53,714 nt of DNA, taken from Streptomyces spiralis. GTDB taxonomy: Bacteria > Actinomycetota > Actinomycetes > Streptomycetales > Streptomycetaceae. Positions within the stretch are counted from its first letter, which is position 1, and every line of letters starts with the position of its first letter. The position numbers and the translations under genes are program-made. Below are positions 31,912 to 39,860 of this stretch, in pieces. The stretch spans positions 1 to 53,714 of the forward strand of contig NZ_BNBC01000060.1 of the NCBI RefSeq assembly GCF_014654675.1, given 5' to 3'. The notes under the pieces were generated by a model. The model saw only the letters and a list, made by a program, of their open reading frames with translations, had not been told where the DNA came from and did no database searches.

Positions 31912-32973
31912 TCAGGCGGACGGTTTCAGGGCGAAGACCTGCTCGGCGTTGGTCTGGAAGAACGCGCGCAGATCGCCTGAGGAGAAGGGGAGTTCGTCCT
32001 GGTGGCGTACCTCGTCGGCGACGCACTGGTACGGGTAGTCCATCGCGTACATCACCCGGTCGGCGCCGAGCACCTCGTGGACGAAACGGATGGCGGGCTG
32101 CCAGGCCATGCCGGAGGTGGTGACCCAGACATTGCGGCGCAGGTACTCGCTGGGCTTGAGTTGGAGCGGCTTCATTGCCGCATAGCGGCCTGCCTTGACG
32201 CTGGCGGCGTGCATGAAGTCGATGCGCGGCAGCCAGAAGGGGATGGCCTCTCCCAGGTGGCCGACGACCACGCGCAGGCGTGGGTGGCGGTCGAAGACGC
32301 CGGAGGTGATCAGGCGCAGCAGGTGCATTCCTGTCTCGACGGCGAAGCCGTAGATGGCCCCGTCGAGCCCGGCTTCCAGGAGCGGGCCGATGAGGCCCTT
32401 GGAGGGGGTGTTGGGGTGCAGGTAGAGAGGGGTGTCGAGGTCCTCGGCGGCTGCCAGGATCGGCTCGAAGCGTCGATCGTCCAGATAGGCCCCGTGGGTG
32501 TGCGAGTTGACGATGACTCCGCGGAAGCCGAGGTCGCGGTGGCCGCGGGTGATCTCGGCGGCGGCATTCTCGGGGTCCTGCGGGGCGATCGCGGTGAGAC
32601 CGGTGTAGCGATCCGGGTGGCGGCGGCAGGCCTCGGCGAGGACGTCGTTGGCGTGGGTGGCCAGCGCGGTGGCGCGGGCGGTGTCGAGGATCTGCACGCC
32701 GGGTGAGGTCAGCGACAGGATGGCGTGGTCGATGCCGGTGGCGTCCATGTCGGCGAGGCGGCGCTCGCCGAGGTCGACGAGGCGCTCGCGCAGGAGGCGG
32801 GCGCGGGGGCTGTCGCCGGCGTAGAAGCCCCACAGGCTGGTGAAGCCGGGGTCGTCGGCGTCACCGGAGTCCAGCAACCTGCGGTAGGTGGCGAGGAGTT
32901 CGGGGGTGGCGAAGGCTTCCTCGGTGGCGATGCGCAGATAGCCACGGTCGCCGCCGGTGGTGAGGTCGTGCAT
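31912..32973 (-). CDS. Amidohydrolase, LigW / gamma-resorcylate decarboxylase-like
   Basis: A 353-aa TIM-barrel enzyme. RIATEEAFATPELLATYRRL replaces the usual H-x-H start: non-oxidative aromatic acid decarboxylases (5-carboxyvanillate decarboxylase LigW, 2,3-dihydroxybenzoate and gamma-resorcylate decarboxylases) carry an E-E/E-H metal site here. DATGIDHAILSLTSPGVQ, LGFRGVIVNSHTHGAYLDD, LDTPLYLHPNTPSKGL with the metal His, RLRVVVGHLGEAIPFWLPRID with the catalytic His and Glu, and DRVMYAMDYPYQ with the metal Asp follow. It most likely decarboxylates a hydroxylated aromatic acid. It lies downstream of the lignostilbene dioxygenase and aldehyde dehydrogenase genes, in a logical order for aldehyde to acid to phenol. 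Confidence 0.88.
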   Translation of the reverse strand: MHDLTTGGDRGYLRIATEEAFATPELLATYRRLLDSGDADDPGFTSLWGFYAGDSPRARLLRERLVDLGERRLADMDATGIDHAILSLTSPGVQILDTARATALATHANDVLAEACRRHPDRYTGLTAIAPQDPENAAAEITRGHRDLGFRGVIVNSHTHGAYLDDRRFEPILAAAEDLDTPLYLHPNTPSKGLIGPLLEAGLDGAIYGFAVETGMHLLRLITSGVFDRHPRLRVVVGHLGEAIPFWLPRIDFMHAASVKAGRYAAMKPLQLKPSEYLRRNVWVTTSGMAWQPAIRFVHEVLGADRVMYAMDYPYQCVADEVRHQDELPFSSGDLRAFFQTNAEQVFALKPSA

Positions 32974-33002
32974 AGGGGGTCCTCCGGGGTCAGGGGTGCG
33001 GT

Positions 33003-33113
33003 GAACTCGCTCAGGGAGCGGGGTGGGGTGGGTGAGCCCGCTCGGAGGTGAGGGCGTCAGGGGCTGAGAGCCCGCTGAAGGGAGTGGGACCGAGCCCGCT
33101 CAGGAGGTGAGGG
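33003..33113. repeat. Degenerate ~30-bp repeats around the aldehyde dehydrogenase stop codon
   Basis: GAGCCCGCTCGGAGGTGAGG (33034) recurs as GAGCCCGCTCAGGAGGTGAG (33092), where TCA is the stop of the leftward gene. Partial copies start near 33003 (GAACTCGCTCAGGGAG) and 33066 (GAGAGCCCGCTGAAGG). Spacing is about 26-32 bases. Confidence 0.7.
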
Positions 33114-34590
33114 TGAGTCCGCTCCAGTGCTGGATACCGGGGAGTGCGCCGGGCGGGTCGACGCGGATGACGGCCTGCGGTTCCTGGCAGGCCCGTACGG
33201 ACGGCAGCCCGTGGTTGCGGCCGATGCCGGACTGCTTCATGCCGCCGAACGGCACGTCCATCGGCGAGGCACCGACCCGGTGGACGTTGACGAAGGCGCT
33301 GCCGCATGCGAGGCGGCGGGCCAGGGCGGTGGCGTGGTCGATGTCGCTCGACCACACCGAGCCCGCAAGGCCGTACTCGGTGTCGTTGGCCAGGCGGACC
33401 GCCTCGTCCTCGTCGTCGAAGGCGAGGATCGGGATGATGGGGCCGAACTGCTCGGTGGTGACGAGTTCGGCGCCGGGGTCGATGCCGGTGACGACGGTGG
33501 GGAGCTGGAACCAGCCGCGGTCCCAGCTGTCCGGATCGCCTTGGACGCCGACGGCGGTCACCTGGGCGCCCGCCTTCGCGGCGGCCTCGCGCAGGTCCCG
33601 TACCCGCTCGAAGCCGGCGCGGGTGGCGAGCGGCCCCATGTGCGTACGGGGGGCGAGTCCGTCCCCGACGACGATCTGCGAGGCGAGCTCGGTGAAGGCG
33701 TCCACGAAGGCACGGTGCCGGGAGCGGTGGACGTAGATCCGCTTGACGTTGTAGCAGATCTGGCCGGAGGCGCTGAACACGCCCGCGATGAACTCGCGCG
33801 CCAGTTCCTCGGTGATGTCGGCGGATTCGAGGACGAGTGCCGCGTCGTTGCCGCCCAGCTCCATGCCGAGTGCCTTGAGGTTCCCGGCGGCCGCGCGCAT
33901 CACGGCCCGTCCGGTGGCGATGGACCCGGTGAAGAGCACCTTGCGTACGAGGGGGTGCGCGGCGAGGGCGGCTCCCGCCTCCTCTCCCCGGCCGGGGACG
34001 CTGTTCAGCACGCCTGGCGGCAGGGAGCGGGCCACCGTGGCGAGGGCCTGGCTCAGGGCCAGCGGGGCGTCCTCCGGCGGCTTGACGACGGCGGTGTTCC
34101 CGGCGATGAGCGCGGGCCCGATCGCCATGAAGGCCAGCAGCACCGGAGTGTTCCAGGGCGCGATGACGCCGACGGGGCCCATCGGTACGTGGTGGACGAT
34201 CGCCGGGCCGATGCCCGTGGCGATGTGCTCTTCGGTGTCCACCTGGGCGGCGAGTGAGGCGAACGAGCGCAGGAGGCCGGCGGCGCCGGCGGCGTCGACG
34301 CGTGACTCACCGAGGACCTTGCCCGTCTCACGGGTGAGGAGGACGGCTCGTTCCTCGGTCCGTGCGTCCAGTTCATCGGCGGCGCGCACCAGTCGGGCGG
34401 CGCGTTCGGCGGCGGTCAGCGCGGCCCACGCGGGGAAGGCCGCGTGGGCCGCGCGCACGGCGGCGTCGACGTGGGTGGGGCCGCCGAGCGCGTACCGCCC
34501 CACCGTCTCGTCGGTGCGGGCGGGGTTGACGACCACGTCGCCGGGGGCGTCCAGTTCCTCGCCGGCGACCAGCACAGGAGCGGTGATCAC
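33100..34590 (-). CDS. Aldehyde dehydrogenase
   Basis: A 496-aa aldehyde dehydrogenase with a GTG start overlapping the SnoaL-like gene stop as GTGA. Motifs are VIAPWNTPVLLAFMAIGPAL, AVVKPPEDAPLALS, FTGSIATGRAVMRAAAG, MELGGNDAALVLESADI with the catalytic Glu, FSASGQICYNVKRIYVH with the catalytic Cys, TEQFGPIIPILAFDDEDEAV, and PFGGMKQSGIGRNHG. In context it should oxidise the aromatic aldehyde released by the carotenoid-oxygenase-type enzyme encoded two genes upstream. The last residues (GLTLTS) and stop are encoded within a repeat that continues downstream. Confidence 0.92.
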   Translation of the reverse strand: MITAPVLVAGEELDAPGDVVVNPARTDETVGRYALGGPTHVDAAVRAAHAAFPAWAALTAAERAARLVRAADELDARTEERAVLLTRETGKVLGESRVDAAGAAGLLRSFASLAAQVDTEEHIATGIGPAIVHHVPMGPVGVIAPWNTPVLLAFMAIGPALIAGNTAVVKPPEDAPLALSQALATVARSLPPGVLNSVPGRGEEAGAALAAHPLVRKVLFTGSIATGRAVMRAAAGNLKALGMELGGNDAALVLESADITEELAREFIAGVFSASGQICYNVKRIYVHRSRHRAFVDAFTELASQIVVGDGLAPRTHMGPLATRAGFERVRDLREAAAKAGAQVTAVGVQGDPDSWDRGWFQLPTVVTGIDPGAELVTTEQFGPIIPILAFDDEDEAVRLANDTEYGLAGSVWSSDIDHATALARRLACGSAFVNVHRVGASPMDVPFGGMKQSGIGRNHGLPSVRACQEPQAVIRVDPPGALPGIQHWSGLTLTS

Positions 34591-35264
34591 TGCTGCGTCC
34601 ACTCCTCGCCGGTGACCGGGTGCGGGTAGTGGAAGGGGACGACGGCCGTGCCCGGCCACAGCCGGTGCGGGTCGGCGACCAGTTCGTCGGGGCCGACCTT
34701 GTTCTCCGGGTAGGTCTCGTGGTCCACCACGAAGTGCTGCTCGCTGCGGGCCCAGCCGGTCTCGTAGTCGGCGTGCCAGACCGGCTGGTAGTCCAGCTTC
34801 CTGATCTTCCAGACGCCGTTCTCGCGGACGTATTCGTTCTCGTAGATGCCGCCTTCCCACCACTGGTCGCGGCGGCTGCGCTGCTCGCCCGCCGCCTTGA
34901 CGGTGTAGTGCGTGCCGGCCTGCATGAGGGTGCGGAAGCGGCCCTTGGCGCTGTCGCCGTCCTCGGAGAGGGTGATGACGTCCTGGAGCTGCGGGTGGTC
35001 GAGGAGGAAGCCGGGCATCGGGCCGTTGCGGCCGTCGGTGAAGGTCTCGCGGAAGCGGCGGGTGTAGAGGCGCTCGGCGCCCTCGCGGCCCCGGTAGGTC
35101 CCGCCCATGAAGACGATCTCGCAGTCGGCGCAGAAGAGGTCGACGACCTCGCTGTAGAGGGTTTTGTCCAGGTAGTAGCCGTAGGCGTGCTGCAGGTCGC
35201 GGATGGCGAGCTGGGACTCGAGGCGGTCGAGCCGCCGGGCGAGTTCCTCGAGGGTGACGGTCAT
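34587..35264 (-). CDS. SnoaL-like (NTF2-fold) protein, 225 aa
   Basis: Begins with a coiled-coil-like helix, LEELARRLDRLESQLAIRDL, then QHAYGYYLDKTLYSEVVDLF and CEIVFMGGTYRGREGAERLY. It continues with strands including DVITLSEDGDSAKGRFRTLM and ENGVWKIRKLDYQPVWHADY. This is the SnoaL_4 layout found beside aromatic-ring-degrading enzymes, where members can be dehydratases, isomerases or hydroxylase-associated proteins. The C-terminal 50 residues (VDHETYPENK to GEEWTQQ) extend beyond the fold. It lies 27 bases after the carotenoid-oxygenase-type gene and is coupled to the aldehyde dehydrogenase gene. An exact role cannot be assigned. Confidence 0.83.
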   Translation of the reverse strand: MTVTLEELARRLDRLESQLAIRDLQHAYGYYLDKTLYSEVVDLFCADCEIVFMGGTYRGREGAERLYTRRFRETFTDGRNGPMPGFLLDHPQLQDVITLSEDGDSAKGRFRTLMQAGTHYTVKAAGEQRSRRDQWWEGGIYENEYVRENGVWKIRKLDYQPVWHADYETGWARSEQHFVVDHETYPENKVGPDELVADPHRLWPGTAVVPFHYPHPVTGEEWTQQ

Positions 35265-35291
35265 GGGGCTGTCCTCCTGGCGGGTGGTGGG

Positions 35292-36749
35292 TCAGTCGGC
35301 GCGGTGGGCGAGTTCGGCGGCGGAGAGCCAGTTGCCGTGCAGGCCGTAGGGGATGCGCAGCGGGAAGCGCAGGGTGGCGACGGGCGGGGCGGAGACGTCC
35401 CGGGCGTCGAGGATCAGCAGGTCGCTGCGGTTCTCGGTGAGGCGCCCGACGACGGCGAGCACATAGCCCTCGCCCTCGGCCGCGTCGTCGTGGGCGGGCA
35501 CGAACAGCGGCTCCGCGACGGACGCGTGGTCGCCCGCGTAGTGCGTGGTGGTGGCGCCGGTGCGGTGGTCGACGGCCGCCACCCAGCGGAAGCCGCCGCC
35601 CGGCCGCTGCTCGCCGGGCACCTCGTAGGCGGCCATCACGCCCCAGTGGTACGGGAGGGTCTCGAACCGGTCGTCCATGCGCGGGAATTCGCCCGCCACG
35701 TCGGTGAGCCGGGTCTGGGTGAAGCCGCTGTCCGGCGGGGCCTGGGTGTCGACGGTCCAGCGGGACAGGAAGCCCTTGGTGCGGTCCGGGTCGTACGGGG
35801 CGCCCGACAGGTCGGGGAAGAACGGGAAGTAGCTGGACTCGGACACGGGGGTGTCCACGTGGAGGTGCCTGCCGTCGTCCCAGGCGCCCATGATGTGGCT
35901 GGCAAACCGGTTCGAGGCCCGGTACCAGCGCACGTCCCGCGCCCGGCCCTTCCGCGGCAGCACTCCCAGGTACACGTCCTTCGACGGGTCCCACGCGAAG
36001 TGCGGTTCGCCCGCCTCGAGCCGCTCCTTGCTGCTGACGAGCGGGATGACGGGGAAGACCACGAAGTTCTGGGTGACGGCGAAGTCGTGGACCATGCTCG
36101 CGTAGGGGGCGGTCAGCCAGGTCTCGTGGACGATCCGGCCCTTGGCGTCGGCCTCGTAGTACGCGAGGTCGGGTGTCGTCTCGCCCTTCGCGGCGTAGCC
36201 GAAGAACACCATCTCGCCGGTGCGGGGGTCGAACTTGGGGTGTGCGGTGCAGGTCTCGGAGGTCAGGGCGCCCTCGAAGGTGTCCTCGCCGAGGGTCTCC
36301 AGGGTGTCGGGGTCGATGCGGACGGGCGGGCTGTCCTCCTTCGCGGCGTACAGCTTGCCCGCGTGCCAGAACACGTTGGTGTTGGCCAGCCCGCGGCGCA
36401 GGCCGGCCACCGACGGGTCGTCGGTGAACGGATTGCGGTACGCGCCGAACAGGGCGCGCCGCGCCTTCGCCTGGGCGACGAACCGGGGAGTGCGCACATA
36501 GCGGCTCTTGAAGTCGACGTGCCCGTCGCGGAACCGCATCGACATGACCATGCCGTCGCCGTTGAACTTGATGTCGTCGCCGAGCAGCGGCGGCCACTGG
36601 TGGTCCGCGACCACGCGGTAGTACGTGCCGTCGAGGTGCGCCGGCACCTCGCCCTGGACGCACTCCACGTCCATGAGGTCGGCCTCGACCCGCATCGGGG
36701 CGTTGAAGCCGGTGAAGGCAGGGGAGTCAGGGAACCTGGGCGCGGGCAT
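35292..36749 (-). CDS. Carotenoid-oxygenase family, lignostilbene dioxygenase-like
   Basis: A 485-aa seven-bladed-propeller iron enzyme. The four Fe(II) His ligands are visible: His170 (TCTAHPKFD), His221 (SMVHDFAV), His285 (FASHIMGAWDDG) and His471 (GLHGNWLS). Second-sphere Glu residues lie in GEFPRMDD (Glu354) and AEPLFVP (Glu413). Tyr84 in KSRYVRTPRF and Lys137 in YAAKEDSPP match the pair that grips the phenolate in bacterial lignostilbene and isoeugenol-type dioxygenases. It should therefore cleave a C=C bond next to a 4-hydroxyphenyl ring to give aldehydes. GGAGGTGCCGC precedes the ATG at 36749. It is the first gene of a leftward run ending with oxidation and decarboxylation genes. Confidence 0.88.
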   Translation of the reverse strand: MPAPRFPDSPAFTGFNAPMRVEADLMDVECVQGEVPAHLDGTYYRVVADHQWPPLLGDDIKFNGDGMVMSMRFRDGHVDFKSRYVRTPRFVAQAKARRALFGAYRNPFTDDPSVAGLRRGLANTNVFWHAGKLYAAKEDSPPVRIDPDTLETLGEDTFEGALTSETCTAHPKFDPRTGEMVFFGYAAKGETTPDLAYYEADAKGRIVHETWLTAPYASMVHDFAVTQNFVVFPVIPLVSSKERLEAGEPHFAWDPSKDVYLGVLPRKGRARDVRWYRASNRFASHIMGAWDDGRHLHVDTPVSESSYFPFFPDLSGAPYDPDRTKGFLSRWTVDTQAPPDSGFTQTRLTDVAGEFPRMDDRFETLPYHWGVMAAYEVPGEQRPGGGFRWVAAVDHRTGATTTHYAGDHASVAEPLFVPAHDDAAEGEGYVLAVVGRLTENRSDLLILDARDVSAPPVATLRFPLRIPYGLHGNWLSAAELAHRAD

Positions 36750-36848
36750 GCGGCACCTCCAGAGGGCATGCGCGGGTGGGGAATCGACGCCGGGCCGGCC
36801 CGCTCGTCCGTGGCGGGTGACCACCGTCACAGTCAGGTAAACAGCACA

Positions 36849-36880
36849 TTTCTTGCGGCCGCAAGAAAATTGCCTAGGAT
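36849..36880. promoter_or_regulatory. IclR operator palindrome and overlapping leaderless promoter
   Basis: 36849-36868 is a perfect 20-bp palindrome (TTTCTTGCGG and its complement). A -10-like TAGGAT at 36875-36880 ends 6 bases before the IclR ATG at 36887, with no Shine-Dalgarno sequence, so the IclR mRNA is probably leaderless. The palindrome occupies the -35 zone and also faces the dioxygenase gene. Confidence 0.65.
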
Positions 36881-36886
36881 TCCTCC

Positions 36887-37669
36887 ATGCGGAAATCGGC
36901 CGGTGAGCGGCCCCCGTCCGGAGGAGTCCTGCAGTCGGCCGAACACGCCCTGCGGCTGGTGCTGTTGGTGGCCCGGCGCGGCTCGGTCACCCTGAGCGAG
37001 GTGGCCGCCGAACTGGGAGTCGGCGCCTCCACCGCGCACCGGCTGCTGAGCACCTGCAAGCACGCCGGGTTCGTACGGCAGGACCGCCCCGGCGCGCCCT
37101 ATCTCGCCGGCCCCGCGGTCCTCGAGCTGTCCCTGGCGACCACGTCCGCGATCACCCTCCGGGACGCCGCGGACCCGGTCCTGCGCGACCTCGCGGCCGC
37201 CACCGGGGAGACGGCCGGGTTCGCCGTCCTGGAGGGGCCGCGTGTGCGGTTCGTGTCCTGCCTGGAAGGGGGCGGGAGCGACCGGGTGGCCTCACGCGTG
37301 GGAATGGTGTTCCCCGCGCACCGCACGGCCGGCGGCAAGGCGATGCTCGCCTGCTACGACGAGGACGAGCTGCGGCGCAGGATCCCGCGCGTACTCCTGG
37401 CGGAGGACGGCGCGAGCTGGCCCGAGCTGCTGCGCGATGTCACGCGGGTGCGCAGGCGCGGCTGGGCAGCCGCGTTCGGGGAGAGCGACCCCGCCGTGTC
37501 GGCAGTCGGCGCGTGCGTCCGTACGGGCACGGGCGAACCGCGCGCCGCCGTCACAGTGGCCGTGCCGCGGATGCGGATGTCCACGGGGCGGGAGGCGGAG
37601 GCGCTGGCCCCGCAGACGGTTGCGGCGGCGGCGCTGATCGAGCGGAGGCTGCGCGGGGCGGTGGACTGA
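36887..37669 (+). CDS. IclR-family transcriptional regulator
   Basis: A 260-aa protein. The winged helix runs LQSAEHALRLVLLVARRGSV, then LSEVAAELGVGASTAHRLLS and TCKHAGFVRQDRPGAPYLAG. The effector domain contains AAATGETAGFAVLEGPRVRF, RVGMVFPAHRTAGGKAMLAC and DPAVSAVGACVRTGTGEPRA. It is divergent from the lignostilbene-dioxygenase-like gene across 137 bp that contain a perfect palindrome, so it most likely controls that operon and itself, with a pathway aromatic as effector. The ligand-domain Cys residues (VSCLEGG, LACYDED) are not obviously functional. Confidence 0.9.
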   Translation: MRKSAGERPPSGGVLQSAEHALRLVLLVARRGSVTLSEVAAELGVGASTAHRLLSTCKHAGFVRQDRPGAPYLAGPAVLELSLATTSAITLRDAADPVLRDLAAATGETAGFAVLEGPRVRFVSCLEGGGSDRVASRVGMVFPAHRTAGGKAMLACYDEDELRRRIPRVLLAEDGASWPELLRDVTRVRRRGWAAAFGESDPAVSAVGACVRTGTGEPRAAVTVAVPRMRMSTGREAEALAPQTVAAAALIERRLRGAVD

Positions 37670-37835
37670 TCGCGGAACCGCCTGGCCTGGCCGCCGCTCC
37701 CCTGGTGATCTCCGCCGACCGCGGACGGGGCTGCCAGACCGGACACCGCCAGGCGGATCACCGCCTCCCCGTGCCGCAGCGGGCACGGGTGCGGGTACGT
37801 CGAGGCGGGGGCGTCCAGGGCGGCGGCCGCATCCG

Positions 37836-38753
37836 TCACTCGCGCAGCGGCACCGTTTCCAGCAGCTCCTCCGCCAGCGCCCGGGACGCCGCGTCGACGC
37901 GGGCGTCGGCGCGGCGGAAGACGTCCTCCGCCGCGGCGGCGGGCCAGTCGGCCGGGAGGTGCTGGATCGGGAGATGTGGGTCGGCGCGGACGATCTGAAG
38001 CCACTCCGTCAGCAGGCGGAGTTTGACGGCGAGTTCGTCGACGCCGGACGCGCCGCGGCCGTCCGCGAACGCGGACCAGCGGTCGAGGAAGGCGGTGTAC
38101 CCGGCGGACGGGGTCGCGAGGTCCCAGGTCTCGTGCACCATGCGGGAGATGTCGGTGGCGGGGTCCGCGGTGGAGCGGAACACCCTGATGTGGGGGCCGA
38201 GTTCGGTGTCCTCCGTGATCGCGGTGACGTCCGCCTGGCCCGGCGCGATCCACAGGCCGCCGATGAGCGGGCCGAAGCCCGCCCAGGTCAGCTGGGAGCG
38301 CAGGTCGTGGCGCTGCCGCTGGCTGGCCTCGGGCAGGGAGAAGGCGAGCAGCGTCCACGTACCGTCCCAGTCGTCGTTGACGGCGCCCTGCTTCCAGATA
38401 CGCTGCTCGCCGTCGCGGAGGATCGCCGCCGCCCGGTTGGTGAGGCCGAAGTACATGCGGCGGCCCTCGCGGCGGCGCTGCAGCAGGCCGCGGCCCACCA
38501 TGCGGGTCAGGGTGGAACGGGTGGCGTGCTCGCCCACGCCCGTGCGGCCGAAGACCTCGATGATGCTGCCGGAGTAGACGCAGACGTCGCCGCCCAGCAC
38601 GAAGTTGCCGAGGAACGTGAGCATGAGGGACTGGGGGCGCAGGGTCACCTCGGAACCCGGACCCGTGCGGAGTTCGCCCCCCGTGGCCTCGTACACCGCA
38701 CCCTCGCCCCGCGCGGCGTCTCCGCCCGCCGCACCGCTTCTGCCGCCTGCCAT
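37836..38753 (-). CDS. PaaX-family transcriptional regulator
   Basis: A 305-aa protein. After a Gly/Ala-rich leader it shows TLRPQSLMLTFLGNFVLGGD, IIEVFGRTGVGEHATRSTLT and RMVGRGLLQRRREGRRMYFG (winged helix). The central domain has WDGTWTLLAFSLPEASQRQR, LTWAGFGPLIGGLWIAPGQA and VHETWDLATPSAGYTAFLDR, and HLPADWPAAAAEDVFRRADA closes the protein. It is divergent from the SDR/amidohydrolase/CoA-synthetase/MaoC operon and is its likely repressor; acyl- or aryl-CoA made by that operon is the expected inducer. ATG 38753 follows GGGAGGG; a GTG 18 bases upstream is less well placed. Confidence 0.87.
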   Translation of the reverse strand: MAGGRSGAAGGDAARGEGAVYEATGGELRTGPGSEVTLRPQSLMLTFLGNFVLGGDVCVYSGSIIEVFGRTGVGEHATRSTLTRMVGRGLLQRRREGRRMYFGLTNRAAAILRDGEQRIWKQGAVNDDWDGTWTLLAFSLPEASQRQRHDLRSQLTWAGFGPLIGGLWIAPGQADVTAITEDTELGPHIRVFRSTADPATDISRMVHETWDLATPSAGYTAFLDRWSAFADGRGASGVDELAVKLRLLTEWLQIVRADPHLPIQHLPADWPAAAAEDVFRRADARVDAASRALAEELLETVPLRE

Positions 38754-38791
38754 GTCGCCCTCCCACCTCACGCCACCGTCGTACGCCCAAT

Positions 38792-38840
38792 GTTACGCAC
38801 TCTCTTGACCGTCGCAAAGAGAATGCCTAGCGTTGCGCAC
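38792..38840 (+). promoter_or_regulatory. Promoter and PaaX-type operator for the SDR-MaoC operon
   Basis: TTGACC (38805-38810) and TAGCGT (38828-38833) form a promoter with an exact 17-bp spacer. TCTCTT (38801-38806) and AAGAGA (38817-38822) are inverted arms over the -35/spacer. GTTACGCAC (38792-38800) and GTTGCGCAC (38832-38840) are direct copies 40 bases apart, bracketing the promoter. Confidence 0.6.
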
Positions 38841-38942
38841 AGATCGAACGAGGGACGGGACCGGGCACACCCCGTGGGGCGGTGCCGCCCCCGCCGCTTC
38901 CTCTGCGCTCCCCCATCTCTCCGCCCTCAAGGAGATACACCC

Positions 38943-39845
38943 ATGGACCTTTCCGGCAAAGTTGCCGTCGTCACCGGCAGCGGGCGCGGCCTCGGCCTCG
39001 CCTACGCCCGCGCCCTCGCCGCCGCCGGCGCCTCGGTCGTCGTCAACGACGTGGACGCCGAGGCGTCCGAAGCGGCCGTCAAGCAGATCAGCGAGGACGG
39101 AGGGCGCGCGGTCGCCGAGGTCGTCGCCGTCGGCACCAGCGAGGCCGCCGACGCCCTGGTGAACCGGGCCGTGGCCGAGTTCGGGCGGCTCGACGTCATG
39201 GTCACCAACGCGGGCGTGCTGCGCGACCGAGTCCTGTGGAAGATGTCCGACGACGACTTCGACACCGTCCAGCACGTGCACCTGCGCGGCACCTTCACCT
39301 GCGCCCGCGCCGCCGCGGTCCGGATGCGCGAGCAGGGCGAGGGCGGCCGCATCATCGTCGCGGGCTCCCCCGCCGGACAGCGCGGCAATTTCGGCCAGAC
39401 CAACTACGCCGCCGCCAAGGCGGGCATCGCCGCGATGGTCCGCACCTGGGCCATGGAGCTGGCGAAGGCCGGCATCACCGCCAACGCAGTCGTCCCCAAC
39501 GCGGCCACCGAGATGACGAAGACCATGCCGCTGTTCGCCCCCTACATCGAGGCGTACGAGAACGACGGCACGCCCTTCCCGGACTCCCTGCGCAAGGGCA
39601 TCGCCTTCGGTACCGCCGAGGACTGCGCGGGCCTGGTCGTCTTCCTCGCCTCCGACGCGGCGAAGGACGTCACCGGCCAGTGCGTCGGCATCGGCGGTGA
39701 CAAGCTGTCGCTGTGGTCGCACCCGCAGGAGGTCTCGGCCGCGTACACCGACGGCGGCTGGTCGGCGGACGCGATCGCCGCCGCCTGGCCGACCTCGGTG
39801 GGCCGGCACCCGGAGACCTACGGCATCCCCGCCCCGCAGCTGTAA
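38943..39845 (+). CDS. SDR-family oxidoreductase
   Basis: A 300-aa short-chain dehydrogenase, starting MDLSGKVAVVTGSGRGLGLA with AAGGAGA in front. NDVDAEASE, VMVTNAGVLRDRVLWKMSDD, IIVAGSPAGQRGNFGQTN with the catalytic Ser, and NYAAAKAGIAAMVR with Tyr and Lys are in place, and FLASDAAKDVTGQCVGIGG follows. LRDRVLWKMSDDDFD and the extended C-terminus (SHPQEVSAAYTDGGWSADAI) resemble the 3-hydroxyacyl-CoA dehydrogenase domain of peroxisomal multifunctional-type enzymes. With a CoA synthetase and a MaoC hydratase in the operon, a beta-oxidation-like step on a CoA ester is likely. It is the first gene after the PaaX-controlled promoter. Confidence 0.88.
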   Translation: MDLSGKVAVVTGSGRGLGLAYARALAAAGASVVVNDVDAEASEAAVKQISEDGGRAVAEVVAVGTSEAADALVNRAVAEFGRLDVMVTNAGVLRDRVLWKMSDDDFDTVQHVHLRGTFTCARAAAVRMREQGEGGRIIVAGSPAGQRGNFGQTNYAAAKAGIAAMVRTWAMELAKAGITANAVVPNAATEMTKTMPLFAPYIEAYENDGTPFPDSLRKGIAFGTAEDCAGLVVFLASDAAKDVTGQCVGIGGDKLSLWSHPQEVSAAYTDGGWSADAIAAAWPTSVGRHPETYGIPAPQL

Positions 39846-39860
39846 GGAGACGACCGCCAG

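Noticed and set aside
33100..36663. Leftward 1187-codon continuous frame through three genes
   Set aside because: Only the last 496 codons encode the aldehyde dehydrogenase; the preceding part is the antisense-like frame of the SnoaL-like and dioxygenase genes, and a GTGA overlap fixes the real start.
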